Shown: in pieces, positions 27,492 through 36,649 of the stretch
Layout: each line of letters opens with the position of its first letter
Position numbering within the stretch: position 1 is the first letter of the stretch
Source: Deltaproteobacteria bacterium
GTDB lineage: Bacteria; Bdellovibrionota_B; Oligoflexia; Oligoflexales; CAIYRB01
Assembly: GCA_016874735.1 (NCBI GenBank)
Contig: VGTI01000021.1
Location: 1 to 60,079, forward strand
Reading direction: 5' to 3'
Length of the DNA: 60,079 nt
Program-made: the position numbers and the translations under genes
Notes under the pieces: generated by a model
The model's database searches: none
What the model was told of the DNA's origin: nothing
What the model saw: only the letters and a program-made list of their open reading frames with translations

Positions 27492-28243
27492 GGGGTGGCA
27501 AATCACTGATTTGGACGCGGTCTCTCGCAGATTGGGCGGCGGACCGCAGCCTAACCGCTTTGGTAGCTGCAAGCGACGTTGTGCTCCATGTGCCCTGCAT
27601 TTCAATTCAAGCCATCACATTGACGGAGACCGTCAAGCCAGCCACGCATGTGGTGTTTACCAGTGTAAACGCAGCCGTCCTCAGCATGGCCATCCCTCAA
27701 TTGGCCACGATCGTCCGGGTGGCAAAAGTTGTTTACTCCCATGGCGACGCCACCGTTGAGGCACTGCGGGCTAGTGGTATTCAGGCGGTCAAAGTTCCCG
27801 TGCGCACAGCCGAGGAGTTATCCCTTTGGCTCGCTTCCCATCTACCTCCCGCGGCCCATGTGTGCATCCCAGGCGCCGAAGCCCCGGCATGGCCTATGGC
27901 TGAGTCCCTGCGTAAACTTGGATTCCAGGTCGCAAGCTACAGTGTTTACCGGACACGTGCCATCGCGTGCAACCAAGCGGGTCAGGCATGGACGCCTGCG
28001 GCTACCAAAGAGGCCACCCAGCAATGGTGCGGCGTGATCGCCTTTGCCAGCCCCTCGGCTGTCGCGGGTTTTGCCGCAGTATTTCATCCAAAAGACAACC
28101 AACTCTCAAGTAAACTGGTTGCAGTAGCCATAGGACCGACAACACGCAACGCTGCAAAGAGTCATTTTGTGCGCGTTGAAATGGCAGCGGCAAATACGGT
28201 ATCGTCGCTAGCTGCAAAGGCCCTGGAAATTCATGAAAACTAA
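27488..28243 (+). CDS. hemD: Uroporphyrinogen-III synthase
   Basis: About 251 residues. Sequence conservation in this family is low and the call rests on fold-like segments (HVVFTSVNAAVLSM, VYSHGDATVEALRASGIQAV, VCIPGAEAPAWPMAESL, VYRTRAI, IAFASPSAVAGFA, AIGPTTRNAA) and on its place directly after hemC. GTG at 27488 gives a 4-base overlap with the hemC stop; GTG at 27485 is an alternative. It cyclises hydroxymethylbilane to uroporphyrinogen III. It overlaps the next gene by 11 bases. Confidence 0.92.
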   Translation: MRGGKSLIWTRSLADWAADRSLTALVAASDVVLHVPCISIQAITLTETVKPATHVVFTSVNAAVLSMAIPQLATIVRVAKVVYSHGDATVEALRASGIQAVKVPVRTAEELSLWLASHLPPAAHVCIPGAEAPAWPMAESLRKLGFQVASYSVYRTRAIACNQAGQAWTPAATKEATQQWCGVIAFASPSAVAGFAAVFHPKDNQLSSKLVAVAIGPTTRNAAKSHFVRVEMAAANTVSSLAAKALEIHEN

Positions 28244-29492
28244 AATCGCCTTGTTTACAGTCGGTCTCATCACGCTAGGCGCCTGTAAAACTCCGGGCGG
28301 TTACCAGGGACGATTAGGCAAGCGCGGTCAACCGCGCCTTCGCGGTAGCAATGACGTATATCCCGTCGCCCCCGCCGTAGCTGGCGAGACACCCACCGGG
28401 AAAAACATCATACCCATAACGGTCAACGGCGAACTTTGCGGCCCTAAACAGGCTCCCAATCAAGCCTGCGTCAGCGTTACTATATGCGAGCCAGGAACTA
28501 GCAACTGCCAGACGATCAAAAATTTGCTCCTAGATACCGGGAGCGTCGGCATTCGGTTGTTCGCATCGGTCGTCACTCTAAAATTGCCACCGATTAGGGT
28601 GGAGCAAGGCGAGATTGCGGAATGTATCGGTTTTGCCGATCAATCAAGCCAGTGGGGGCCTATAGTCGAAGCCGACATCAAACTTGCTGAAGAACCCACG
28701 ATCAAATTGCCCATGCAGCTGATCAACTCAGCCTATGCGCAAATGCCGGGTCCATGCAGCATTGAGCAGAGCGTGCCCGATGTGTCACCAGCCCAAACGG
28801 GATTCAACGGCATCTTTGGCGTCGGTTTATTCAAGCAAGACTATCCGGCAGTCAATTCCGTGGTCGATAGCCCGTTTTACGCCTGCAAAGACGGTAAATG
28901 CACGCAGATCGTCTACGATCAAGGCCTCAAGAATCCCGTTGCTTCGTTGCCGCAAGACAATAACGGTGTTTTGATTAAACTACCGGCCATCGGTGAGGGC
29001 GGTGCAACTTCAGCAAGCGGCGTGATGATTCTCGGCATCGGCACGCAGGAAAATAATGCGCCGGGGGGGCTCACGGCTTACCCCGTGCGTTATCCGGGGC
29101 TCTATGCTGCCATGTTTACGCCGTATAGCAGCCGACCAGTCAGTAGCTTTATCGATAGCGGCACGAACCATTTGGTTTTACCTAAAATCGACGTCCTGCC
29201 GCTTTGCGATGAAAAACAAGCTTTCGTTTGCCCCGCGAGCGCCCAGAACTTTTACGCGACCACGATGGGCTCAGGCGGCAAGCCTACAGGCGAAGTAAAA
29301 TTTCAGATCGCTAATGCGGCCTCACTCTTAAACTCCGACAACATGGTCTTCGCCACCCTTGGCGCCCGCGGTACCGATGGTCTTGCCAACGTCATCGACT
29401 GGGGTCTGCCATTTTTCTTCGGTCGGACCGTAGCTATTGGTTTTGAGGGTAAAAAGTCACCGCTGGGGTCGGGCATGTACTGGGCTTACTAA
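28233..29492 (+). CDS. DUF3443-like lipoprotein with two pepsin-like Asp motifs
   Basis: 419 residues with a clean lipoprotein signal (ALFTVGLITLGAC, Cys18). The mature protein resembles the DUF3443 family: LLDTGSVGIRLFASVV near residue 105, YACKDGKCTQIVY near 215 and a second box SFIDSGTNHLVLP near 307. The two D-T/S-G-S/T segments are arranged like the paired catalytic aspartates of pepsin-type aspartic proteases, but protease activity is only a suggestion. It begins inside hemD (11-base overlap), which implies cotranscription without an obvious functional link to heme. Confidence 0.7.
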   Translation: MKTKIALFTVGLITLGACKTPGGYQGRLGKRGQPRLRGSNDVYPVAPAVAGETPTGKNIIPITVNGELCGPKQAPNQACVSVTICEPGTSNCQTIKNLLLDTGSVGIRLFASVVTLKLPPIRVEQGEIAECIGFADQSSQWGPIVEADIKLAEEPTIKLPMQLINSAYAQMPGPCSIEQSVPDVSPAQTGFNGIFGVGLFKQDYPAVNSVVDSPFYACKDGKCTQIVYDQGLKNPVASLPQDNNGVLIKLPAIGEGGATSASGVMILGIGTQENNAPGGLTAYPVRYPGLYAAMFTPYSSRPVSSFIDSGTNHLVLPKIDVLPLCDEKQAFVCPASAQNFYATTMGSGGKPTGEVKFQIANAASLLNSDNMVFATLGARGTDGLANVIDWGLPFFFGRTVAIGFEGKKSPLGSGMYWAY

Positions 29493-29515
29493 GCCAGCAG
29501 ATGCGCACCAAGAGT

Positions 29516-30154
29516 TTACTTGCTACATAACGACGACTTAAGAAAGTCCGGCAAGATCGGAAGCGTACACAGCCCGGCCGGCAGCCCACCACGTCTGTTG
29601 GTGCCGTTAGTTGGCTGAGTCGATGTTGTCGGTAATCCCGTCTGGGCCGTCGCCCCGGTGCTAGTCGTGATACCGCCACCGATGCTTGTGGGGTTAACCG
29701 CTGTGGTCTGACCGGGACAGCCCGGCACAGGAGCCACGGTCGTCGTTGCCGATGGGTTGGTCACTCCAGCGGACGCTGTCGTAGTTGTCGTTGTCGTACT
29801 GCCCGCACCGTTGGTGGTACCGACAGTCGGTTGCCAAGGATCGGCAAGTGCCAGAGCATCCTGATCGTCGACTAGTTTTATGGTGGTCGTGGCTGTTGTC
29901 CCCGAATCATTTGCCGTGGCCGTGGCCGGCTTACAGGGATCGTTCGCGACGTTAAGGGCGGGCTTGGCCGCTATTTCCGTCTTCGGTTGCGTTTTTGTCT
30001 CTTTTTTCGGATCCTCGTCGCCCACTTCCTCATCTTCGGTCGCCTCTGACGTCGACTTCTTTGGCGCCTTACTTGTGCCGCAGGCGACAGCACCAGCCGC
30101 AAAAAAGGCGGTTAATAGAAAATATAGCGGTGCATGAGATACGCATGTACTCAT
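29516..30154 (-). CDS. Thr-rich low-complexity lipoprotein, sigma28-controlled
   Basis: 212 residues. Lipoprotein signal ending AAGAVAC (Cys25). The mature chain has an acidic/basic stretch (TSEATEDEEVGDEDPKKETK), then a disordered Thr/Gly/Ala-rich region including seven consecutive Thr, and a C-terminus with paired Cys (GLCTLPILPDFLKSSLCSK). The composition suggests an extended surface stalk, perhaps glycosylated on Thr. A perfect FliA-type promoter ends 31 bases upstream. It is convergent with the DUF3443 gene (23-base gap). Confidence 0.7.
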   Translation of the reverse strand: MSTCVSHAPLYFLLTAFFAAGAVACGTSKAPKKSTSEATEDEEVGDEDPKKETKTQPKTEIAAKPALNVANDPCKPATATANDSGTTATTTIKLVDDQDALALADPWQPTVGTTNGAGSTTTTTTTASAGVTNPSATTTVAPVPGCPGQTTAVNPTSIGGGITTSTGATAQTGLPTTSTQPTNGTNRRGGLPAGLCTLPILPDFLKSSLCSK

Positions 30155-30185
30155 TTTAATTGGTCCTCTACTCCGGTTTTACCGT

Positions 30186-30213
30186 TTATCGGCAAATCGA
30201 GCGAAAAACTTTA
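30186..30213 (-). promoter_or_regulatory. Sigma28 (FliA) promoter, 16/16 consensus match
   Basis: On the minus strand, TAAAGTTT (30213-30206), 12 bases, GCCGATAA (30193-30186). It is identical in boxes and spacer length to the site at 17190-17217, and the bases CTAAAGTTTTTCG are shared. It drives the Thr-rich lipoprotein gene. The rest of the 30155-30355 gap is AT-rich with no gene seen. Confidence 0.85.
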
Positions 30214-30355
30214 GTGTTTTTCTGCTTTAGTCCTGATTTTCCTCAGTGTTTTTCGGCGCAGCCATCTAAATAAGAGTAAGCGAATCCCATGGCGCTGGGA
30301 TCCAGACTCGTGTCAATTTTCTAAAGATCGTCGCCTGCTTTTTAGAGCAGCAGTT

Positions 30356-32104
30356 TTAACGCCGCACGAACTGCATGATCTTCGAGAGCCGCAGGCGCTT
30401 GCCACTTCCGAACATATGCCAAAGGGATAACCACCCCCAGCTAAAGACTGTCGCCGCGATGAATAGACCCGCAACAAAGCCGCTGACCCGCTGAGGATCA
30501 GCAAATGCGATTAGCATCACGCTGGCAATCGTCATGGTAGCTGCGAATACCGTGAGAGTGAGACGCCCCGCAAGCTGATGCAGCATGGGTGCGATGAGAT
30601 CCAAACCGGGGGAAATAGCGCGCACGCGGATATTGCCCGTCTCGGCATCGTGCATGATCTGCTCAAACTGACTAGGCAGTTGGCGGAACATGGACGATAG
30701 CCCCATGAGACCACTAAACGAGTCAGACATGAGCTGCTCAGGGGTAAAGCGCTGCGAAACGAGGCGCTTTAGAATTGGGGTAGCAATCTCCATGATAGCG
30801 ATATCTGGGTAGAGCGTCCGCACCACGCCCTCGACCGTGGTCGCAGCTTTGACCAAAATAGCGTACTCGGGTGCCAGTCCGATCTTGAAACGCTGCGCGG
30901 CCTCCAGGATGCTCGCCGCTAACTCGTCCGTCTCAATCGCAGCCAGAGAATTCGCCACGAGCACACGGTCCATGACGACTTTGATCTCAGCTTTAAAAGC
31001 TGCGATATTGACGCGTTCTTGCGGCGCGCCCATGCGGAGCAAGATATAGGCAATGGCGGAGGCGTCTTTAGTCGAGAGAGCGATCAGCAGGGACACTATC
31101 TCTCGCTGTTGCTCAGGACTTAAACGCCCTACCAGACCGTAATCAATGAGACAAAGCTGCTTCTGGTCATTGATCAAGATGTTACCCATATGCGGATCGC
31201 CGTGAAAAAATCCGTCAATCAAGACCTGATGCAGCGCTGCGTGCAGGAGCTCCGTAACGGCGTGCTTAGCTAATTCAGAATTGGCTGATAATTTGCGCAG
31301 TGACTGTCCGGCAAAAAATTCCATCGTCAGCACAGTACGGCACGACAGCTCGGGAAAAGGCTCAGGCACGGTGATAGCTCGGTCTGGCAGTAAATAGCTA
31401 CGCGCCGTCTGGAGATGCCGAAGCTCCTCGGTAAAGTCGAGCTCGTGGATGAGCGCCTTTTCAAATTGCGCCACCGTGTCGGCCGGACGGATCAGTTGCA
31501 GCTCCTCGATCCCTACTTCCAAAAGCTTTGCCAGCATGTACAGGAGATCCAAATCCCCACGCATCACTTGTTCGATGCCTGGCCGCTGGACTTTGACGAC
31601 CACATCTTTTCCGTCATGAGTGCGGGCACGATGCGTCTGACCGATCGACGCGGTGGCTAGGGGCACATCGTCAAAGCTGGCGTAAAGCTCCTCCACCGGA
31701 CGTCCAAGACCGCGGGCAATTGTTGCCTTGATGTCCGCGGTCGGCACCACGGGAGCTTGATCCTGCAGCTCTTCGAGTGCTTCAACGTAGGCCCTTGGCA
31801 AAAGGTCAGGCCGCATGGAGAGGATTTGCCCGAATTTTATGTACGTGGGACCCAAGTCTTCGAACAGGCGGCGCAGCCTCACCGCAGGCGGTGCAGTTCT
31901 GGAGGCCCCACCACCCTCGCTATCTTGAATTTTGCCGATGACAAACTTGCTGAGCGGGGAACGCTGAATCACCTCGCCAAAACCATGCCGCGAGACAACG
32001 CTGATCACAGCCCGTAACCTTGCAATATCACGGGCAGCCACATCAAAGATCGACGTCTGGGTACCAGTCTGACCAGTCGTGGCGGAAGCGTTACGCTCGG
32101 ACAT
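30356..32104 (-). CDS. ubiB: UbiB/ABC1 atypical kinase family protein
   Basis: About 582 residues from ATG 32104, which has GGGGAG upstream; the frame is open to 32152, but that region carries the rlmN promoter. UbiB proteins are membrane-associated ATPases needed for ubiquinone synthesis. LGPTYIKFGQILSMRPDLLP holds the KxGQ motif of the N-terminal extension, ASIGQTHRA and VVKVQRPGIE the nucleotide-binding lobe, and GFFHGDPHMGNILI with LIDYGLVG the catalytic loop and DxG. Two C-terminal membrane helices lie near residues 520-570. No other ubi genes are in the window. Confidence 0.9.
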   Translation of the reverse strand: MSERNASATTGQTGTQTSIFDVAARDIARLRAVISVVSRHGFGEVIQRSPLSKFVIGKIQDSEGGGASRTAPPAVRLRRLFEDLGPTYIKFGQILSMRPDLLPRAYVEALEELQDQAPVVPTADIKATIARGLGRPVEELYASFDDVPLATASIGQTHRARTHDGKDVVVKVQRPGIEQVMRGDLDLLYMLAKLLEVGIEELQLIRPADTVAQFEKALIHELDFTEELRHLQTARSYLLPDRAITVPEPFPELSCRTVLTMEFFAGQSLRKLSANSELAKHAVTELLHAALHQVLIDGFFHGDPHMGNILINDQKQLCLIDYGLVGRLSPEQQREIVSLLIALSTKDASAIAYILLRMGAPQERVNIAAFKAEIKVVMDRVLVANSLAAIETDELAASILEAAQRFKIGLAPEYAILVKAATTVEGVVRTLYPDIAIMEIATPILKRLVSQRFTPEQLMSDSFSGLMGLSSMFRQLPSQFEQIMHDAETGNIRVRAISPGLDLIAPMLHQLAGRLTLTVFAATMTIASVMLIAFADPQRVSGFVAGLFIAATVFSWGWLSLWHMFGSGKRLRLSKIMQFVRR

Positions 32105-32134
32105 CAGATCGACTCCCCACAGTTGACGCCTAAT

Positions 32135-32163
32135 TTGACATCGATAGTACATTTCATTATAAA
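32135..32163 (+). promoter_or_regulatory. Sigma70-type promoter of rlmN
   Basis: TTGACA, 17 bases, TATAAA: near-perfect boxes and ideal spacing. It ends 34 bases before the rlmN ATG at 32198. Its overlap with the first codons of the longer ubiB frame supports the shorter ubiB start. Confidence 0.85.
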
Positions 32164-32197
32164 GGGCGCCTTATAATGATATTAAGCAGCGGATTTT

Positions 32198-33322
32198 ATG
32201 GAAAACGTCAGCCCAGACCCTAAACCTGCTAGTACAGGGCCCTTACATGCCCTTAGTTTATCACCATCGGCCCTGCAAGACTTGCTGACTGGTTGGGGGC
32301 AGCCTAAATTCCGTGCCCAGCAACTGACCCAGTGGCTATATGGCAAAAGGACCTTTGCCCTCAGTAGCATGACGAATCTGCCGCAGGCGCTACGCTCCCA
32401 ACTCGAGTCCGAACTCGTATGGGAACTACCCGAAATCGTTAGCCGTCTCGATAGTGCAGACGGTGCCAGCAAGCTGCTGCTTAAGAGCGAGCGCGGACTC
32501 ATCGAGGCCGTAATTCTTCGCTACGAGGGGCGTACCAGCCTATGTGTGTCGAGCCAAGTGGGTTGCCGCCTAGCTTGTAGTTTCTGCCAAACCGGTAGAC
32601 TTGGCTTCGTGCGCCACCTCAGTACAGCCGAGATACTGGCTCAGTTCGCTATTGCCGAGCAAATTGTCCAGCTTGAGGGGCGACGCATTTCGCACGTTGT
32701 CTTTATGGGTATGGGCGAACCACTCGACAACTACGACAACGTCGTTGCCGCGGTTAATAGGCTGACGGGCAAAGACGCCTTTGGTCTCAGCGTGCGTAAC
32801 GTGACCGTGTCCACTTCAGGACTGGCACCACAGATCCGCACGCTAGCGCGCGATGTGCAAGCGGCGCTGGCGATCTCCCTGCACGGTGCGCGTGACGAGC
32901 TACGCACCGAATTGATGCCCATCAACAGGCGCTATCCTCTAGCCGAACTCAAAGCTGCTCTGCTCGATTATCAGCGCATGACCGGTGACAAGATCACCAT
33001 CGAATACATCCTGATTAAAGACAAAAATTGCGGCACACGCGAAGCCAAAGAACTCGTTAAATTCCTGCACGGCATGCGCGCTAAGGTAAACCTTATTCCA
33101 TTTAATGCACATCCTGGCCTCCCCTACCAGCGGCCAAGCGATGAGGACATCAGAGCCTTTCAAGTATACTTGGCAGAGCGTTCCATCCCGGCACCCGTTC
33201 GCTACAGTAAGGGACTCGAAGTTTCTGCGGCGTGTGGCCAACTTGCTGCTAAAAATCTCGAGACATTGGGGGCATCACCTAAGCGCCAAGACGTCCTTAA
33301 TCGCAGCTTTACACAGGCTTAA
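32198..33322 (+). CDS. rlmN: 23S rRNA/tRNA adenine-C2 methyltransferase
   Basis: 374 residues. This radical SAM enzyme methylates C2 of A2503 in 23S rRNA, and A37 of some tRNAs. GWGQPKFRAQQLTQWLYGKR is the N-terminal RNA-binding region. The cluster motif is CRLACSFCQTGRLGF (~125), CX3CX2C. VVFMGMGEPLDNYDNV and ISLHGARDELRTELMPIN follow. The second catalytic Cys is in VSAACGQLA (~344). Length is normal. It has its own strong promoter. Confidence 0.96.
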   Translation: MENVSPDPKPASTGPLHALSLSPSALQDLLTGWGQPKFRAQQLTQWLYGKRTFALSSMTNLPQALRSQLESELVWELPEIVSRLDSADGASKLLLKSERGLIEAVILRYEGRTSLCVSSQVGCRLACSFCQTGRLGFVRHLSTAEILAQFAIAEQIVQLEGRRISHVVFMGMGEPLDNYDNVVAAVNRLTGKDAFGLSVRNVTVSTSGLAPQIRTLARDVQAALAISLHGARDELRTELMPINRRYPLAELKAALLDYQRMTGDKITIEYILIKDKNCGTREAKELVKFLHGMRAKVNLIPFNAHPGLPYQRPSDEDIRAFQVYLAERSIPAPVRYSKGLEVSAACGQLAAKNLETLGASPKRQDVLNRSFTQA

Positions 33323-33343
33323 TAAGAGTGCCGTTAGTACACA

Positions 33344-33357
33344 AACTATTAATAGTT
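33344..33357. repeat. 14-bp perfect palindrome upstream of the phospholipase-like gene
   Basis: AACTATTAATAGTT, perfectly self-complementary, 22 bases after the rlmN stop and 67 bases before the next start. It may be a dimeric regulator site. It is too AT-rich, and lacks a T run, to be a good terminator. Confidence 0.35.
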
Positions 33358-33424
33358 GAACGCTAGACAAGAGAAATCCAACTACGCATCATATTCCCAG
33401 TCATAAATGTAAGACTGAGGGAAC

Positions 33425-34648
33425 ATGATGATTCGTAGTGCTGTGCTTGTCGCTTCTTTGGCCGCTCTATGGGGCTGCGGCGAAGGCCAACGTGCAACAT
33501 CCGCGCTTAAATTTGGCGCCGGCGAACACGTTATCATAGGGGATCGCGGCTACTTGAGCGCCTGCGGCAAGCGTCGTGACTGCCAACCCAGCTTTGCCCG
33601 GGCCGATGGCATCGAGCGCTATAGCTACGGCGAGTTGATCGCTTTTAGCGCAGATTTTTACGAGACTGCCTCCGAAATTTTCCGTGAAACGCGCGAGCCC
33701 TGGTATCAATTGTTCCGCAACAACATTGACGCCACTCGCAAGCTCTTCCAGCAAGAAGTCCAAGCTGCCCAAAACCTAATGGATGGTCACAACGATACTG
33801 AGTACCCCGACTTTTCCAAAGGCTTCGCCCTCAACTACCGCAATTACATCAATCTTGCCGAACACAACGAAGATCATTTCGGCTTCTACAACATCAAGCG
33901 TTACGTAGCTGAACACGATCAAGCCTTGGCCCTTGCCAAGCACGCTCATGATCTGCGCCAACAGGGTGATGGTGCTGCCGACGCAGCATTGCGCGAGGCT
34001 CTATTTCAAGCCGCTTTTGCCGATCATTTCCTGACCGATGGCTTTGCCTCTGGCCACATCCGCAACCCACGGCGGCAAACTTTAGCTTGGGCCGAGAGTC
34101 ACGGATACTCAAGGCGCACCGCTGCCGCATTTAGTAAAATTCTCCACGATCGTGACGGCGAAATCCGTGAGTCCGGCGAGCACGGCCTGGCCGTGCGCAA
34201 TGCTCGTGGTGACGAGTGGTTTGCACGCTGCGATGCGCAACTATTTTACAAAAATGCCGGTGACAGTCGCGCCGTACAACTAGTCACCGAGGCGGTAGAG
34301 ATTTCGCTGGATGAGTTTTTTGCCGCCTACGATAGCGGCGTACTGCCCGAGGGCAAATTCCCCGCCTTAGACCTAGTGCCCTACCCTGACGAAGCATCCC
34401 TAAGTTTAACTGACGCTGTGAGGGTTGACCGGTTTTTACCGCAAAAGGCCTACGACGCCATGGCCTGGTATATGCATCCACCCTTTGTCAAAGACTTTAG
34501 TCCAGGTGCCATCACGGGCTTTTACAAAGCCCTGCCCGAAGTCATGGACATGATGCGGCAGGACATCAGCACGATCATCGACGGCAGTCCGGAGCTGGCT
34601 GGACGCTTGCCTGAGGCCTATCTTGCAGCATATCGGGATATCCGCTGA
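33425..34648 (+). CDS. Zinc-dependent phospholipase C / P1 nuclease-like lipoprotein
   Basis: 407 residues. Lipoprotein signal ending AALWGC (Cys18). INLAEHNEDHFGFYN (~142) and LFQAAFADHFLTDGFASGHIR (~197-217) carry the His/Asp/Glu ligands expected in the trinuclear zinc site of the phospholipase C / S1-P1 nuclease fold. The chain is mostly helical, as in that fold. It probably hydrolyses phospholipid or another phosphodiester outside the cytoplasm. GAGGGAAC precedes tandem ATG codons (33425, 33428). The family assignment is by motif only. Confidence 0.75.
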   Translation: MMIRSAVLVASLAALWGCGEGQRATSALKFGAGEHVIIGDRGYLSACGKRRDCQPSFARADGIERYSYGELIAFSADFYETASEIFRETREPWYQLFRNNIDATRKLFQQEVQAAQNLMDGHNDTEYPDFSKGFALNYRNYINLAEHNEDHFGFYNIKRYVAEHDQALALAKHAHDLRQQGDGAADAALREALFQAAFADHFLTDGFASGHIRNPRRQTLAWAESHGYSRRTAAAFSKILHDRDGEIRESGEHGLAVRNARGDEWFARCDAQLFYKNAGDSRAVQLVTEAVEISLDEFFAAYDSGVLPEGKFPALDLVPYPDEASLSLTDAVRVDRFLPQKAYDAMAWYMHPPFVKDFSPGAITGFYKALPEVMDMMRQDISTIIDGSPELAGRLPEAYLAAYRDIR

Positions 34649-34666
34649 GGTCGTGGTTAGATCGCA

Positions 34667-35200
34667 TTAAGGCGGACTAAACTTACGCAGTTTACGTTGC
34701 AAGCTCTGGCGATGTAGGCCCAAAACACGAGCAGCTTGCGAAATATTGCCGTTGCATTCACTGAGCACAGACTCAATATATTCACGCTCGTGCCGCGCCA
34801 GGGACGGCGCTTGAGGTTCCGGTGGTTGAGCAGACTGCACGAAGTCGCCACCGCGCAGAGCCGCTTCGATTTGTGCGACGCTTGCAGGCTTGGTCAGATA
34901 GTTGGTGGCGCCCAGCTTCACGGCTTTGATAGCCGTAGCGATACTACCGTAGCCAGTGAGCATCACGATTTGACACATGGGATACCGTTGATGAAGCACC
35001 TCAACGAGATCGATGCCGTGATCAGTGCCCAGGCGCATATCGACAATAGCGTAGTCTAGATGCGCCCACTTATGCGCGTTAAAGGCAGCCATCGAATGAA
35101 CGATATCCACGTCATAGCCACGGTCACTAAACTCTAGCATCAACGTTTCGGCAAAATTGCGATCGTCTTCGGCAATCAGTAGTCGCGGCTGCAGAGTCAT
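34667..35200 (-). CDS. regA: RegA/ActR/PrrA-type response regulator
   Basis: About 177 residues. The receiver domain has LLIAEDDRNFAETLM, the phospho-acceptor Asp near 54 in YAIVDMRLG, IVMLTGYGSIATAIKAVKLG and NYLTKPAS. The C-terminal Fis-type helix-turn-helix is NISQAARVLGLHRQSLQRKL, the characteristic end of RegA-class regulators, with no AAA+ domain between. ATG 35200 overlaps the regB stop by one base. The pair controls respiration and redox genes in other proteobacteria, and here it lies divergent from a cytochrome/MbnP cluster that may be its target. Confidence 0.9.
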   Translation of the reverse strand: MTLQPRLLIAEDDRNFAETLMLEFSDRGYDVDIVHSMAAFNAHKWAHLDYAIVDMRLGTDHGIDLVEVLHQRYPMCQIVMLTGYGSIATAIKAVKLGATNYLTKPASVAQIEAALRGGDFVQSAQPPEPQAPSLARHEREYIESVLSECNGNISQAARVLGLHRQSLQRKLRKFSPP

Positions 35201-36543
35201 CACGCCATACTCCCGCGGTCAAGTTGCAGATGCAAACTCACGACCGTCCCACCTCGAGCGCGATCGGCCACATCGAGCGATCCACCCAGGGCTTCGGCCA
35301 GTGACCGTGCCGTGTATAAGCCAAGACCAGTGCCATCAGGTCGGGAGGAAACAAACGCTTCCCCCAGCCGCTCACGCAGCAAGTGCGGCACACCGGCGCC
35401 GCGGTCACTCACGGCAATCGTCACCATGCCGTCACGAGACGTGACTGTCATTTCGATTGCTACATTCTGGTCACCTGAAGCCTCGCGCGCGTTGTCTAGC
35501 AAATCCATCAGCGACCGGGCCAAAGCTAGCGATGGCAAGCTGCAGGTGACAGCTGCGGCCGCAGTGTCGACATGAGTCCTCACCACGACGTCTGGATGTT
35601 GCTGGGACCAGGAGTCACAAACTTTAAGGACGAAGTCAGCAACCTTGAGTTCTTCAAACCGCACGTGACCCGCTTGCAACTCGGCCCCAAACATACTGCG
35701 CATGACGGCCTCACACTGCTCTATGGCGGCCAAGGCGGCATCGACATCTCCGGATCCGGATGAGTGAGGGCTCGCGTCAGCAGTTGAGCCTGCGCGCCGC
35801 TTCTGCCGCTCCAGCCGCATCTTTGCCGTATTGAGTGGGGTGGCAAATTCGTGCGTAAAACTTGCTGCCATAGCACCTAGGGCGCGGAGGTGATCTGCTC
35901 GCTGGCACTGCGCGCGCGCGAGCTCCAGGCTGGATCTCAAAGTACGCAGACGAGTCGATAGCGATAGGGTGAGCGACCAGATGACGATCACAACTAAAAG
36001 TTGAGCCACCAGGCTCACGGCATGCGGCAGGGGCCGCCCGTGCAGTCCATGGAATACGGGCTGCGAGTTTAGACAGTAGTAGCTAACTGCGAGGCCGATG
36101 GCCATGAGATAGATGAGGCCTTGGCGCCCGCGGAGCAGGAGCGGACCAAGCACGGCATGCATATAGATCAGGGCACTCATAGGATTGGCACACCCCTGCG
36201 TCATGCCTAGAGTAAACCCGAGCACCGCCAGATCGAGCAGCATCTGCAGGAGTAACGGCAAACGCTGGTAGAGGCCACCCAGCGACAGGAACACATTGGC
36301 CGCAATGAGCAATGTCACCGCTGCCACGTAGCTCGCGATGTCCTCCCCAGCAATGAGACCGTAGTGGCGGAAACCGGCAAGACCGGCGATCATCGCGGCC
36401 ACCGCTGCCCACCTGAGGCGCAGCAACCAGCGCGCCTTGGTACCATCCTCGATGCTGCTATCTCCCGCTAATGCCAGGATTATTGATGTAAACTTGGGAC
36501 GAATAGGCATGCTCGACCACGACGGTGCAACAATATGCTGCAT
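35200..36543 (-). CDS. regB: RegB/ActS/PrrB-type redox sensor histidine kinase
   Basis: 447 residues. Six membrane helices span about residues 30-185. GCANPMSALIYMHAVLGPLL between helices corresponds to the quinone-interacting segment of RegB (usually GGxxNPF). The H-box ASFTHEFATPLNT (~231) is the phosphorylated His. A Cys in IEQCEAVMRSM (~276) sits where, as I recall, the redox-active Cys of RegB lies. N-box LLDNAREASGD and G-boxes SDRGAGVP and GTGLGLYTAR complete the kinase. It should phosphorylate the adjacent RegA in response to quinone or thiol redox state. Function is inferred from family. Confidence 0.9.
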   Translation of the reverse strand: MQHIVAPSWSSMPIRPKFTSIILALAGDSSIEDGTKARWLLRLRWAAVAAMIAGLAGFRHYGLIAGEDIASYVAAVTLLIAANVFLSLGGLYQRLPLLLQMLLDLAVLGFTLGMTQGCANPMSALIYMHAVLGPLLLRGRQGLIYLMAIGLAVSYYCLNSQPVFHGLHGRPLPHAVSLVAQLLVVIVIWSLTLSLSTRLRTLRSSLELARAQCQRADHLRALGAMAASFTHEFATPLNTAKMRLERQKRRAGSTADASPHSSGSGDVDAALAAIEQCEAVMRSMFGAELQAGHVRFEELKVADFVLKVCDSWSQQHPDVVVRTHVDTAAAAVTCSLPSLALARSLMDLLDNAREASGDQNVAIEMTVTSRDGMVTIAVSDRGAGVPHLLRERLGEAFVSSRPDGTGLGLYTARSLAEALGGSLDVADRARGGTVVSLHLQLDRGSMA

Positions 36544-36649
36544 AGCGCTGCAGCGTCCTAAATCCTAGACTTGCCTAAGTAGACTATGCAAGTGCTGTCT
36601 GCAAGGCATGCGCACCGTCACCCAAAATAATCGTCACGGGACCCTAGAC

